Assembly: GCF_001904655.1 (NCBI RefSeq)
Contig: NZ_MRCC01000004.1
Location: 186,001-250,000, forward strand
DNA: 64,000 nt
Reading direction: 5' to 3'
Origin: Chroogloeocystis siderophila 5.2 s.c.1
GTDB lineage: Bacteria > Cyanobacteriota > Cyanobacteriia > Cyanobacteriales > Chroococcidiopsidaceae
Under the pieces are notes generated by a model. That model saw only the letters and a program-made list of their open reading frames with translations, was not told the DNA's origin and did not search any database. The first letter of the stretch is position 1. Every line of letters begins with the position of its first letter. Position numbers and translations under genes: made by a program. Positions 1 to 9,198 of the stretch are shown piece by piece.

Positions 1-998
1 ATTCTGGCGCGGACACCTAAAATTGAATGGTGAATGCGACAATTTTTGAGAATGCAACCATCACCAACAATTGATTCGGTGACTTGACAATCTAACAGCT
101 TGCTAGGAGGCAAGTAACGCGCGCGCGAGTAAATTGGTGCGTTTTCATCATAAAAGCTAAATGCTGGCTGTGGTTGCCGCGTTAACGCCAAATTAGCTTC
201 ATAAAACGCTTCAATTGTTCCGATATCTTCCCAATAACCGTCAAACAAGTAAGCTTGAACGTTGTAGTCTTGTGCAGAAGCTGGAATAATTTCTTTACCG
301 AAATCTGTCCGCTCTTGAGATTCTTTTAATAGCTTGATGAGAACATCTTTTTTAAAGACGTAAATTCCCATTGACGCAATATATGGCTTTTGTCGCGCTT
401 GATCTCCTGTTAACCCTAAAATACTGGTATCAACTTGCATCTGACGCAACGCTTCACCTTTTGGTTTTTCGCTAAAGTCAACGACGCGCCCTGAATCATT
501 AATTTTCATCAGCCCAAAATCAGATGCGCGGCGCTCGTCCATTGGTACGACCGAAAGCGTAATATCAGCATTAGTGTCGCGGTGTCTTTGGACAAATAAG
601 CGATAATCCATGCGGTAAAGATGATCGCCGGATAAAATCAGGTATTCATCAACATCCCACTCTTCCAATAGCCAAATATATTGGCGAACCGCGTCGGCGG
701 TTCCTTGGAACCAGTTGGGGTTTTCTGGCGTTTGTTGGGCTGCTAGTACTTCGACAAAACCTTCGGTAAAACCCGAAAAGCTGTACGCGCGGGCGATATG
801 ACGATTGAGTGAAGCTGAATTGAATTGTGTCAGAACGTAAATTTTAAATATTTCTGAATTAATACAGTTACTTACAGGAATATCGATTAAGCGATACTTC
901 CCTGCTAATGGTACTGCTGGTTTGGCGCGTAGCTTCGTCAGTGGATAAAGCCGCGTACCTGCACCGCCCCCCAAAATAATCGCTAGTACTCTTTTCAC
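1..998 (-). CDS. glgC: glucose-1-phosphate adenylyltransferase (ADP-glucose pyrophosphorylase), 3' part beyond left edge
   Basis: Makes ADP-glucose from ATP and glucose-1-phosphate, the committed step of glycogen synthesis. The translation starts [20 protein letters not shown], the nucleotidyltransferase GGGxGxRL loop. It continues through the sugar-phosphate region ([12 protein letters not shown]) and the substrate motif near [13 protein letters not shown], and ends at the window edge inside the left-handed beta-helix region. About 332 codons are visible of the usual ~429, so the C-terminus is missing only because the window stops. The start is GTG at 998, with a strong GGAGGA ribosome site 6 bases upstream. 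It is divergent from the GH13 gene, so the 230-base spacer between them probably carries both promoters. Identification is secure. Confidence 0.96.
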   Translation of the reverse strand, partial: MKRVLAIILGGGAGTRLYPLTKLRAKPAVPLAGKYRLIDIPVSNCINSEIFKIYVLTQFNSASLNRHIARAYSFSGFTEGFVEVLAAQQTPENPNWFQGTADAVRQYIWLLEEWDVDEYLILSGDHLYRMDYRLFVQRHRDTNADITLSVVPMDERRASDFGLMKINDSGRVVDFSEKPKGEALRQMQVDTSILGLTGDQARQKPYIASMGIYVFKKDVLIKLLKESQERTDFGKEIIPASAQDYNVQAYLFDGYWEDIGTIEAFYEANLALTRQPQPAFSFYDENAPIYSRARYLPPSKLLDCQVTESIVGDGCILKNCRIHHSILGVRAR

Positions 999-1227
999 AA
1001 AAAATCCTCCCAACTGCCATTCGATTCCCAAGTACAGTGTAGGACTGTCCGGGACAACTAGTAAGGGGGAAATTCAGAAAATGGGTAACTGGTAACAGGT
1101 AATGGAAAAGCTTTTAGCATTTAGCCAAGTATCAATTACCAAAAAATTGATGTTTATTTCCATCTCTAGCTAGAACCGCCAAACTATTAATATCTGTACC
1201 TTGTCAATGAAGGACTAGGGAGTGTTT

Positions 1228-2691
1228 ATGCTGATTCAAACCCCAGATTGGGTCAAGCACGCTGTTTTTTATCAAATTTTTCCTGACCGTTTTGCTCAAA
1301 GTCAGCTACCGCGCAAGCGATTATTAAAAAATGCCGCGTGGCAAGATTGGCATGAAATGCCGACACTCCAAGGCTACAAGGGCGGCGATTTATGGGGTGT
1401 CACCGAACAGCTAGACTACTTGCAGAATTTGGGTATTACCGCCATTTACTTCACCCCCATCTTTCAATCGGCAAGCAATCACCGCTATCACACGCACGAT
1501 TATTATCAGGTCGATCCGTTGTTGGGAGGAAACAGTGCGTTTAAAGAATTACTAGATGCTTGTCACGATCGCAATATAAAAGTCGTGTTAGATGGCGTGT
1601 TTAACCATTCGAGTCGCGGCTTTTTCTTTTTTCACGATGTCCTAGAAAATGGTCAACATTCGCCTTGGGTCGATTGGTTTAAAATCTACGATTGGCCTTT
1701 GTATCCTTACGATGACAATTTTCCGGCTAATTATGGTTGTTGGGCTGGGATTCGGGCGCTACCAGAATTTAATCATGATAACCCAGAAGTGCGCGAATAT
1801 ATCATGGAAATTGCGGAATATTGGATTAAGTTTGGTATCGACGGTTGGCGATTGGATGTACCATTTGAAGTGAAAACGCCTGGTTTTTGGCAAGAGTTTC
1901 GCGATCGCGTCAAAGCAATTAACCCCGAAGCTTACATTGTCGGTGAAGTTTGGGGCGATTCGCGGCAGTGGCTTGATGGCACCCAGTTTGACGGCGTGAT
2001 GAATTACTTGTTTGCAGGTCCTACGATTGCTTTTGCCGCAGGCGATCGCGTAGTTCCTAAACAAGTCCAGGGTCCTTCTTATGAGGCGTATCCGCCACTA
2101 TCTGCACCTGAATATGCCAGGAAAATGCAGGAACTTCTGCAACTTTACCCTTGGGAAATTCAACTGACGCAGTTAAACTTACTGGCAAGTCACGACACGG
2201 CGCGGCTGATGTCTATTGCTGATGGTGATCGTCAAAGTGTCGAATTAGCAACGCTACTGCTTTTAACGTTTCCTGGTGCGCCTAGTATTTATTATGGTGA
2301 TGAAGTTGGCTTAGCTGGTGGGTTAGACCCTGATTCGCGTCGTGGTTTTCCGCTAGAGGCGCACTGGGAACGCGATATTTTAGAATGCCATCGTCAACTG
2401 ATTGCGTTGCGACATCGTTATCCTGCATTACGCACTGGGACGTATCGAGTTCTCTATGCTGATGCTGATATTTATGTTTTTGCGCGAATCTTAGACAAGG
2501 AAGAAATTATTGTTGCTGTTAATAGGGGTACAACATCGGTAGATGTGACTGTCTTTACAGATGATTTAAAGTCGCAACCGAGTAAGGTTTTGTATGGAGA
2601 TGGTGTCGCGCAATGGCACAACGCAGGTGAGTCGATTCGGATCGAGTTGAGTTTAGCTGCGCGTTCTGGGTGTGTTGTTGGTGTAGGGTAG
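1228..2691 (+). CDS. GH13 alpha-amylase family enzyme (neopullulanase/cyclomaltodextrinase-like)
   Basis: A cytoplasmic alpha-glucan hydrolase of about 487 residues with no signal peptide. All four GH13 signature regions are readable: region I VVLDGVFNHS, region II IDGWRLDVP (nucleophile Asp), region III YIVGEVWGD (acid/base Glu) and region IV LLASHDTAR (His-Asp). The N-terminus VKHAVFYQIFPDRFA is typical of the neopullulanase/maltogenic amylase branch, although the extra N-terminal domain of many such enzymes is absent. An in-frame GTG lies at 1222; I prefer ATG 1228 because AGGGAG sits 5 bases before it. Standing divergent from glgC, it probably works in glycogen or maltodextrin turnover. 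Exact specificity cannot be read from sequence. Confidence 0.9.
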   Translation: MLIQTPDWVKHAVFYQIFPDRFAQSQLPRKRLLKNAAWQDWHEMPTLQGYKGGDLWGVTEQLDYLQNLGITAIYFTPIFQSASNHRYHTHDYYQVDPLLGGNSAFKELLDACHDRNIKVVLDGVFNHSSRGFFFFHDVLENGQHSPWVDWFKIYDWPLYPYDDNFPANYGCWAGIRALPEFNHDNPEVREYIMEIAEYWIKFGIDGWRLDVPFEVKTPGFWQEFRDRVKAINPEAYIVGEVWGDSRQWLDGTQFDGVMNYLFAGPTIAFAAGDRVVPKQVQGPSYEAYPPLSAPEYARKMQELLQLYPWEIQLTQLNLLASHDTARLMSIADGDRQSVELATLLLLTFPGAPSIYYGDEVGLAGGLDPDSRRGFPLEAHWERDILECHRQLIALRHRYPALRTGTYRVLYADADIYVFARILDKEEIIVAVNRGTTSVDVTVFTDDLKSQPSKVLYGDGVAQWHNAGESIRIELSLAARSGCVVGVG

Positions 2692-2706
2692 CGTCTAGTA
2701 GTAAAA

Positions 2707-2733
2707 AAAGGGCTTGGCACTGCCAAGCCCTTT
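2707..2733. terminator. intrinsic terminator hairpin, probably bidirectional
   Basis: A 12-base perfect stem (AAAGGGCTTGGC paired with GCCAAGCCCTTT) with a 3-base loop lies between the convergent GH13 gene and the small minus-strand gene. An A-run precedes it and a short T-run follows, so it could end transcripts from both sides. Confidence 0.8.
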
Positions 2734-2755
2734 CTATAGCAGGTGATGCTTGAGG

Positions 2756-3067
2756 TTAGGAGATGGAGTTTCCGGCTTGGGTGAGCATTTGACCGAGTTG
2801 CTGTACTTTTGTACCAGCTTCGCCACCAGCACTTGCAGCAGCTTCAGTCGTTTTGCTACCAACTTGCTTTAACGCTTGAGCAATACCAGAAGCATTACCA
2901 CTTGCTAATTGGCTTTTTAGTTCACCTAAGGCGCTAGCAATTTCAGGGGCTGCGTCTTTTAATTGCTCTTGCCAGCTTTCAATATTAGCTAAAGCTGCTT
3001 CCGCAGGAATAGATGTTAAACCACCTTGTAAAGCTGAAATGGTGGTATCTAAGTCTGCTTGTGCCAT
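2756..3067 (-). CDS. small helical hypothetical protein (103 aa)
   Basis: I do not recognise a named family. The protein is rich in Ala, Gly, Ser and Gln, has no cysteine, no signal peptide and no membrane segment, and looks like a set of amphipathic helices (ESWQEQLKDAAPEIASALGE, then ALKQVGSKTTEAAASAGGEA). The ATG at 3067 is chosen over GTG at 3076 because AGGTGA lies 5 bases upstream of the ATG. It stands alone between a terminator shared with the GH13 gene and a fasciclin-domain gene on the same strand. Function unknown; the composition suggests a soluble, abundant small protein. Confidence 0.7.
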   Translation of the reverse strand: MAQADLDTTISALQGGLTSIPAEAALANIESWQEQLKDAAPEIASALGELKSQLASGNASGIAQALKQVGSKTTEAAASAGGEAGTKVQQLGQMLTQAGNSIS

Positions 3068-3363
3068 GATGTTCACCTAAAAAATGTTTCCTTAACTCAT
3101 TGTAAAGATATGTTGTATTTTGTAAAGAGCAATTAAGTTAAATTAAGTTTAAGTAAATATAATAAGTTCTAATTGCAAATAAGCAATGCGTTCGCTAAAG
3201 CCTTAATAGGAAATGCTAACAGCTATAAACTGAGCTAGAGACTTGCCCTATGCTTTAGAAAATTTACATAGAGAAATGCAATCGCACTTACCAACCGTAA
3301 TTGTATCTAACTTTGCAATTTCTGGTTGTTTGCAAGAACACAATCAATACAGAGTATATTTTT

Positions 3364-3786
3364 TTACTCAGCAGCAACTAAACCAGGTATGAGTACCGCG
3401 TCAATGACATGAATCACGCCGTTATCTGTCAAAATATCTGATTGCAAAATATTAGCATTATTAACTTTAATACTACCTGATGCAGATTCAACTGCGACAA
3501 CTGAGCCTTCGACGGTTTCGGCTTCCTCAATTTGCATTAAATCTTCGGCTCTGACATCTCCAAAGGCAACATGATACGTTAATATCCGCTTTAGCTTGTG
3601 ATTGTCTTGCAGCAAAGCATCAAGGGTTACGCCTTCTGGTAACTTGTTAAATGCTTCGTCTGTCGGCGCAAAGACGGTGTAGGGACCAGGACTTTTAAGG
3701 ATATCAACTAAGTCAGTGGCTTTGATTGCTTCTACTAAAGTGTTGAAAGTTCCAGCATTAACCGCAGTCTCGATAATGTCAGCCAT
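3364..3786 (-). CDS. fasciclin (FAS1) domain protein
   Basis: A single FAS1 domain fills the 140 residues. The H1 motif is visible as YTVFAPTDEAFNKLP and the H2-like region as TDNGVIHVIDAVLIP at the C-terminus, with the conserved YHV between them. FAS1 domains mediate adhesion or protein-protein contact. No signal peptide is present (the start is MADIIETAVNAGTFNTL), which is common for the short cyanobacterial versions, so it may be cytoplasmic or exported by another route. Its length matches the free-standing single-domain family. Confidence 0.93.
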   Translation of the reverse strand: MADIIETAVNAGTFNTLVEAIKATDLVDILKSPGPYTVFAPTDEAFNKLPEGVTLDALLQDNHKLKRILTYHVAFGDVRAEDLMQIEEAETVEGSVVAVESASGSIKVNNANILQSDILTDNGVIHVIDAVLIPGLVAAE

Positions 3787-3925
3787 GAGATTTAAAACTG
3801 TTGTAGTATTAAAAATTATTAATAAAATGAAAATAGCATCTTAGCATCTATCAACAGAGAGGTTGTAGCCAATAGCAAATTTAAACGTCCTGATAAACTA
3901 GGAGAGATCCCCAGCACAAGATACT

Positions 3926-4159
3926 ATGCTCAAGCGCTCTAAGTTCGAGACGACCCAAACTCAAATTATGCATCGGGCAGAAGAATTAATCGGTGCAGCT
4001 TCTAACCGGTACCGGATCACAGTTCAAGTTGCTAACCGCGCGAAGCGTCGTCGTTATGAAGATTTTGACAATGTAGACGATCCGATGATGAAGCCAGTAA
4101 TTCGGGCAATTATTGAGATGTCTGATGAGTTAACGCAACCGGAAATTATTGGAGAGTAA
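3926..4159 (+). CDS. rpoZ: DNA-directed RNA polymerase subunit omega
   Basis: A 77-residue omega subunit that helps assemble RNA polymerase around beta-prime. The sequence fits the short cyanobacterial form: [20 protein letters not shown], then VANRAKRRR and a C-terminal [13 protein letters not shown] helix. The next gene begins 9 bases after the stop codon, so the two are probably cotranscribed and coupled in translation. An AGGAGAG stretch lies about 19 bases before the ATG, rather far for a ribosome site. Confidence 0.95.
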   Translation: MLKRSKFETTQTQIMHRAEELIGAASNRYRITVQVANRAKRRRYEDFDNVDDPMMKPVIRAIIEMSDELTQPEIIGE

Positions 4160-4168
4160 CAAACGGCT

Positions 4169-4699
4169 GTGAAACGTAAGCGATCGCTGAGTTTACTACT
4201 CACTGCGCTAGGAGTAATGTGCTTAGTTGTTTTGGGTTCAGGACGACATAACCTAACTCAATTTGCATTTCGACAACCGCCAGCGATCGCCCACAGTGTG
4301 AGAATCAGCGATGCTTGGCAACAAGTTTATCAACAGCTACCCGATTTACCCCTCGAAAACCAATACATCAACCGCCAAACTGGAAAACTCGATCCAGAAA
4401 ACACCTTGGTGCGACGCTTGATTAGCTACCATACCTTCGTCAAAGGACGTCCGCCAAATTATCGACTCGATTGGAAATTGACTTTAGCGGATTATCTTGG
4501 TGCAAACGAATGGATTCGCGAAGCAAGTTATCCAGGACACGACACACTGCGACAAAATCCCCTAGAAGGCGATCGCGCTGCGATTCAACGCCTCAACCGC
4601 GATCAGCGAAATGCATTAGTGCAAGCGTTGGTAAATGTTTTTAGTAGTGTTTCACAGACAACTCCTAATACGCCACCAGAGGCACAACAAAATCCATAA
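4169..4699 (+). CDS. hypothetical secreted or membrane-anchored protein (176 aa)
   Basis: Starts at GTG 4169 with a GGAGAG site inside the end of rpoZ. Residues 1-25 form a signal peptide or anchor (MKRKRSLSLLLTALGVMCLV). The mature part is soluble, with several Tyr/Trp/Arg-rich stretches (FVKGRPPNYRLDWKLTLADY) and a Pro/Thr/Gln-rich tail. I do not recognise a functional domain. It follows rpoZ closely and precedes a DUF1818 gene on the same strand, a conserved-looking cyanobacterial context, but no role follows from that. Probably exported to the periplasm or thylakoid lumen. Confidence 0.8.
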   Translation: MKRKRSLSLLLTALGVMCLVVLGSGRHNLTQFAFRQPPAIAHSVRISDAWQQVYQQLPDLPLENQYINRQTGKLDPENTLVRRLISYHTFVKGRPPNYRLDWKLTLADYLGANEWIREASYPGHDTLRQNPLEGDRAAIQRLNRDQRNALVQALVNVFSSVSQTTPNTPPEAQQNP

Positions 4700-4804
4700 T
4701 CAAGTTATACCTACCAATTCAAATATTCGTATTTGTCTATTCTCCCCTACACCTAAAGCCCCTCTGCTTGTCCATATACAGCTACTTTCAGGCAAAATAA
4801 TTAT

Positions 4805-5170
4805 ATGGAGCGTGTTGTCAAAAGCGGGACAGGTTGGCGTGTTGGATGGAATCCTCATGCGGCAAAGTATCAAGTTTTAATTGGTACAGATGACTGGGCA
4901 ATCGAACTAACATCTGCGGAATTTTATGACTTTTGTCGATTAGCTGTACAGTTAACAGAAGCGATCGCTCAAATTTCACAAGAATTAATGGATGAGGAGA
5001 AGATTAGTTGTGAAGCCGAAAGTGACTTAGTGTGGATGGAAGTCACAGGATATCCTCATGCGTACAGTTTACACTTTATTTTGCATACAGGACGAGGAGT
5101 AGAAGGCACTTGGACACCTCAAGCTGTTCCTCATTTAATTCAAGCAGTGCAAATGATTCAGGTTTTCTGA
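4805..5170 (+). CDS. DUF1818 family protein
   Basis: A 121-residue soluble protein matching the cyanobacterial DUF1818 family, with a GWRVGWNPHA start, DDWAIELTSAEFYDFCRL in the middle and an HFILHTGRGVEGTW strand near the C-terminus. The structure is probably a small alpha/beta fold. The function of the family is not known to me. It lies downstream of rpoZ and the anchored hypothetical protein, separated by about 105 bases with no convincing terminator, so it may belong to the same transcript. Confidence 0.85.
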   Translation: MERVVKSGTGWRVGWNPHAAKYQVLIGTDDWAIELTSAEFYDFCRLAVQLTEAIAQISQELMDEEKISCEAESDLVWMEVTGYPHAYSLHFILHTGRGVEGTWTPQAVPHLIQAVQMIQVF

Positions 5171-5277
5171 GTTAAGTTAAGGTTGGTAACTGGTAATTGG
5201 TCATCGGTAATTGAAACAACTCCCATTACCCAACTCTTTTAATTCTTGCGTGACTGTGTTAGCATAAATATTCTTAA

Positions 5278-5351
5278 CGGGGCGTAGCGCAGCTTGGTAG
5301 CGCGCCACTTTGGGGTAGTGGAGGTCGTGGGTTCGAATCCCGCCGCTCCGA
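5278..5351 (+). tRNA. tRNA-Pro (anticodon GGG)
   Basis: A complete 74-base cloverleaf. The acceptor stem CGGGGCG pairs with CGCTCCG (one G-T). The anticodon stem CCACT/AGTGG holds the loop TTGGGGT, giving anticodon GGG. The T arm reads GTGGGTTCGAATCCCGC. The discriminator base is A, and no CCA is encoded after it. Confidence 0.96.
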
Positions 5352-5371
5352 TATGTTGTAAAGTCAGTTGT

Positions 5372-5941
5372 TTACTGCGACTGTCGTTTGATTGCACGTA
5401 TCTGGAATTTCTTGTTTAAGCTGAAAAGGAGTAATCCTAATACTAAGCTGATGGCTAGTAACGGTACAAAAATTGCGAGTCCTGATAACACAAACGCGCC
5501 AACTGACTCGATTGTCGCGACAATGCTGTTACCAAATCCTACCGTAAGTGCGGTTGAAGACAATCGTGTAAAACTGGTTAAAGCTTGTATGATTCCTGCT
5601 GAACCACCGCCAGCAATCACTGCCATTGTCCATTTGAGGAGAGGATCGGTGTTTGGAAATAACGCCGCAGCAACCCAAGTCCCAAAAGCGATCGCAGTCG
5701 GGGTAGCAACTGTATCTAATAAGTTATCAACCCAGGGAATGTAATAAGCTGCAATTTCAATCGCTGTGGCAATACCAAACGCATAAAGTGCAGGATACGT
5801 TCCCATCCACTCAAATCCTGACGATAAGGCTAGATGTCCGTAAATTGCTACAAGACTCATCACAAGTGGTGGAACAAAAATCCGAAAGCCACAAGCTGCA
5901 CTCAAAGCAATACCAATGACTATACTTTCTAAGGTATCCAT
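5372..5941 (-). CDS. DUF4126 integral membrane protein
   Basis: A 189-residue membrane protein with five or so hydrophobic segments: near residues 5-35, 50-70, 80-95, 105-125 and 145-175. Glycine-rich turns (VIAGGGSAGIIQA) and the starting helix with AACGFRIFVPPLV are typical of DUF4126. It ends in a short basic cytoplasmic tail. The function of the family is unknown; transport or membrane organisation is possible. It converges on the tRNA-Pro gene, with only 20 bases between the two. Confidence 0.85.
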   Translation of the reverse strand: MDTLESIVIGIALSAACGFRIFVPPLVMSLVAIYGHLALSSGFEWMGTYPALYAFGIATAIEIAAYYIPWVDNLLDTVATPTAIAFGTWVAAALFPNTDPLLKWTMAVIAGGGSAGIIQALTSFTRLSSTALTVGFGNSIVATIESVGAFVLSGLAIFVPLLAISLVLGLLLFSLNKKFQIRAIKRQSQ

Positions 5942-6063
5942 AGTTGGATTAAGTATAATTATGCCCTTGTAGATTCATTCTAAATGAGTAAAAAAGCCTT
6001 GGATGAGCGATTAGCTGTTAGCTTTTAGCTAATTACCCAAATTTATGTATTTTATTAAACATT

Positions 6064-7260
6064 ATGACTCAAGTTGTCATTGTCGGGGCAGGTCCTGCGG
6101 GTGCAACGCTAGCACTTCTATTGGTAAAACGCGGTATTCGTGTCACATTAATTGAAGCATCGCGCAACTTTCGGCGGATTTTTCGGGGTGAAGGGTTAAT
6201 GCCTAGTGGTTTGGATGCGCTTGCACAAATGGAGTTGTTACCCATTTTAGAACGCATTCCGCATCAACCTTTAGATGCTTGGGAGATTATTATTAATAAG
6301 CGATCGCTTTTCCGCGTTGATGAACCGATAGAACCTGGTGGCAAGCCTTGCACATTGGTTTCGCAGCCAGCTTTGCTAGAAGCGCTTATTGATGCAGCTA
6401 GCCGTTATTCCCATTTTGAGTTTATACAGGCGACGGCGGTACAAGATTTATTGTGGAATCAACGAGTTAGCGGTGTAAAACTGAGTGATGGACGTCATCT
6501 TGATGCAGATTTAACGATCGGCACTGACGGGCGCAATTCAATCGTACGGCAACGTGCAAACTTAGCTTTAGAGCAACAATCGCACAGCTTTGATATTTTA
6601 TGGTTTAAATTAGCCGATAGTCCGCGTTTTGCGTCGGAGAATATCTTTTATTCAATTGTGTGCGATCGCTATGCATTTGGATTGTTTCGCGGGTCTGAAG
6701 GAGATCTCCACTTAGGTTGGACACTTCCTAAAGATTTTCCGCAAGATTGGAAATTAGTTGATAATTGGGCTGAAATCTTTGCTTGTGCATCACCAGCGTG
6801 GCTAGCCGAACATTTTCGCGAGTCAGCAGCGACAATTGAGCAACCTGTATTATTATCTGTTGTTGTGGGGCAGTGTCCGCGTTGGTATCAACCAGGTGTA
6901 TTGCTACTAGGCGACGCGGCGCATCCGATGTCACCAATTCGCGCCCAAGGTATCAATATGGCGTTGCGCGATGCGATCGCTGCGGCAAATTATTTAGTTC
7001 CTTGCTTGTCTCAAGGTGACACTGCGGAAATTGATGCCGTATTACCGCGTATTCAGTCTCAACGAGAGCCTGAGATAATTAAAGCACAACGATTGCAAAG
7101 CCAAGAAGCGGCGCAAGCTGAACTTTTAGAAAATAGCGCCATCCTCCGCTGGGGCGCAAGTGTGTTCGCACCTTTAATTCGCCTTCCGGTGAAACTGTCT
7201 TGGTTGCATCGACAGCGCGAGTTACGCCAAGGAGTAACACCGATTAAACTTACAGTCTAA
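6064..7260 (+). CDS. FAD-dependent monooxygenase (PHBH/UbiH-like fold)
   Basis: A 398-residue flavoprotein. The N-terminal Rossmann motif is VIVGAGPAGATLALLL followed by the acidic strand end TLIEAS. The middle DG motif reads LTIGTDGRNSIVR, and the second FAD motif is LLLGDAAHPMSPIRAQGIN with the following NMALRDA helix. This is the class A aromatic hydroxylase/halogenase-like architecture using FAD and NAD(P)H with O2. The C-terminal helices carry no membrane anchor. The substrate cannot be predicted; ubiquinone-type or secondary-metabolite hydroxylation are both possible. Monocistronic in appearance. Confidence 0.9.
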   Translation: MTQVVIVGAGPAGATLALLLVKRGIRVTLIEASRNFRRIFRGEGLMPSGLDALAQMELLPILERIPHQPLDAWEIIINKRSLFRVDEPIEPGGKPCTLVSQPALLEALIDAASRYSHFEFIQATAVQDLLWNQRVSGVKLSDGRHLDADLTIGTDGRNSIVRQRANLALEQQSHSFDILWFKLADSPRFASENIFYSIVCDRYAFGLFRGSEGDLHLGWTLPKDFPQDWKLVDNWAEIFACASPAWLAEHFRESAATIEQPVLLSVVVGQCPRWYQPGVLLLGDAAHPMSPIRAQGINMALRDAIAAANYLVPCLSQGDTAEIDAVLPRIQSQREPEIIKAQRLQSQEAAQAELLENSAILRWGASVFAPLIRLPVKLSWLHRQRELRQGVTPIKLTV

Positions 7261-7380
7261 AAGCAATCGCCTTTGCGTCCTTAATTCTGTCTCAGTACCT
7301 ATAGAAGAAAATCGTTGCTTTTGGTGAGATATAGAGTAGAAGCAGGCTATACCAATAGCTGATAATCAGGAGGAAATACT

Positions 7381-8301
7381 TTGCTGCACGATCCATCATC
7401 TACTCAAGTTGAAGTAGAAGCGTTGTCTACAACTTCCCCACTACTTGCATTACTAGAAGAAAACAACACTCACCAGCTAACAGAGTTACTCGCCAACCAG
7501 CAATCAGCAGAAATTGCCCGTCAAATTGCTGCATTACCATCGCATCTACAAAGTCAAATCTTTTACTTACTGCATAGAAAACAAGCGGTCGCAGTTTATC
7601 AACTCCTTGATAGTAAAGTGCAGCAACAATTGCAAGAAGACTTTCAAAAACATAGCGAATATAACATCATGAAAAATCTCTCGCTAGAAGACAAAAAACA
7701 GTTGTTTCACTTTTTATACTTACCTAGTCCTCATCTTGAAGTTTCAGAAAATCAAGAAAGTAATTATTTTCCAAGTAATCCTTTCGCTGTGACTCGCCGC
7801 CGAATCGGTTGGTTATTCGTCTTACTCATCACGAATACAATCACCGCAGCCGTGATTGAAAGTCAAGAAGATGTATTGCAAAAAGTCGTTGTTTTAGCTA
7901 TTTTCATTCCCTTACTTCTCGCTAGCGGTGGCAATGTGAGTATCCAAGCTGCAACGGTAGTTGTACGCGGACTTAACTCAGATAGGGCTACTCAAAATCA
8001 ATTACTACCTGTCTTGGGTAGAGAAGCGATCGCCGGAATCTTACTTGGGGCAATGATGGGGTTAATTGTTGTTGGAGAAGCTTTGCTGTTACAAAATAAT
8101 CCTACCGTAGCGATCGTGGTAGGAGTAAGCTTATTTACTATTTCTATTATTGGCACCATCTCCGGTGCTACTTTACCGTTTTTGTTTCAATTTCTCGGCT
8201 TCGATCCTGCTTTGATGTCTGCACCTCTCAGTGCTACGATTGTCGATGTTTTAGGTGTATTAATTTACCTTTACACTGCACGAGCGTTTTTACATATATA
8301 G
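7381..8301 (+). CDS. MgtE-like magnesium transporter lacking CBS domains
   Basis: 306 residues starting at TTG, supported by AGGAGG 7 bases upstream. Residues 20-115 resemble the MgtE N domain (helical, LLANQQSAEIARQIAALP). Residues ~145-306 form the five-helix transmembrane domain with ASGGNVSIQA and the C-terminal helix PLSATIVDVLGVLIYL, which keeps the Asp equivalent to the pore residue of MgtE. The CBS pair present in the full-length paralogue at 23306 is absent. In known MgtE the N and CBS domains gate the channel by sensing Mg, so this version may be regulated differently or pair with another subunit. It converges on mntP. Confidence 0.85.
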   Translation: MLHDPSSTQVEVEALSTTSPLLALLEENNTHQLTELLANQQSAEIARQIAALPSHLQSQIFYLLHRKQAVAVYQLLDSKVQQQLQEDFQKHSEYNIMKNLSLEDKKQLFHFLYLPSPHLEVSENQESNYFPSNPFAVTRRRIGWLFVLLITNTITAAVIESQEDVLQKVVVLAIFIPLLLASGGNVSIQAATVVVRGLNSDRATQNQLLPVLGREAIAGILLGAMMGLIVVGEALLLQNNPTVAIVVGVSLFTISIIGTISGATLPFLFQFLGFDPALMSAPLSATIVDVLGVLIYLYTARAFLHI

Positions 8302-8323
8302 CATAAATTTATGCATTTTGAAT
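8302..8323. terminator. short palindrome between convergent genes, weak terminator candidate
   Basis: GCATAAATTTATGC, a perfect 14-base palindrome, fills most of the 22-base gap between the convergent mgtE-like and mntP genes. It lacks a GC-rich stem, so calling it a terminator is tentative. Confidence 0.3.
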
Positions 8324-8893
8324 TTATGTTGTTACGTTCATTAAGTTTTCAATTAAGATTTTGCTGCCAATAGCAATTAAAATACCACCACCAATAATTT
8401 CAATTTTATTGTGAAAAAGATTGCCAAATCTGTTCCCAATAAATACCCCAAAGAATGTTAACCAAAAAGTAATAAATCCAATCGCAGTAATAATCGTAAA
8501 AATTGAATCTTTTAACAATGCAAAACCTAATCCTACCGCTAAAGCATCAAGACTTGTACCAATTGCTAAGGCTAGCAAGGTAGTATTACACAAAGGATTA
8601 AAGTCTTTTTCTTCATCTTCTTCTTGGCACGATTCATAAATCATTTTTGCACCAAGTAAACAGAGAATACTAAAAGCGACCCAGTGACTAATTGCTGCTA
8701 GAAGCGTTCTTAAGCTGATTCCTGCTACCCAGCCAATCAATGGCATAATAGCTTGAAAGCCTCCGAAAAAGATCGCGATTTTCAAAGCTTTGCGAACCTT
8801 GACATTTTTGATTTTTAAACCACTAGCAACTGAAACTGCAAAGGCATCTGCTGCTAATCCCAAAGCTAAAACCAGAGTAGCCGTTGGCTGCAT
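8324..8893 (-). CDS. mntP: manganese efflux pump MntP
   Basis: A 189-residue inner-membrane protein of six helices with the two internally repeated MntP motifs: ALGLAADAFAVSVASGL in helix 1 and ALAIGTSLDALAVGLGFAL in helix 4. The Asp residues of both repeats, needed for Mn export in characterised homologues, are present. The acidic loop EEDEEKDFN between helices 3 and 4 may be cytoplasmic. I looked upstream for a yybP-ykoY manganese riboswitch and did not find the conserved core, so any Mn control here must act in another way. Confidence 0.93.
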   Translation of the reverse strand: MQPTATLVLALGLAADAFAVSVASGLKIKNVKVRKALKIAIFFGGFQAIMPLIGWVAGISLRTLLAAISHWVAFSILCLLGAKMIYESCQEEDEEKDFNPLCNTTLLALAIGTSLDALAVGLGFALLKDSIFTIITAIGFITFWLTFFGVFIGNRFGNLFHNKIEIIGGGILIAIGSKILIENLMNVTT

Positions 8894-9198
8894 TGATCTT
8901 GTAAAATTAATTCATTACTCTATAGTTTTACCTGAATTTTCATTAAAATTCTATGGATTTTTTTCATATTCGATTCATTGTTAATTCATATTTTTCTCAT
9001 AGTTTAAAGTTCATACAAATAAGTCTAAATCTTTAAGTTTTCTTATAAAAGCTATAAGTATTAAATATAGTTTGCATAGTTTGCCGAAGTTTCTGAAACT
9101 TTGCTGTGTTTATATCTATTCAATTTTTACCTAAAATTAGACTAAATCGTATCAACCTTTGCACAGAAAAATTCGTTGTGAAATTGCATGAATGCTTG

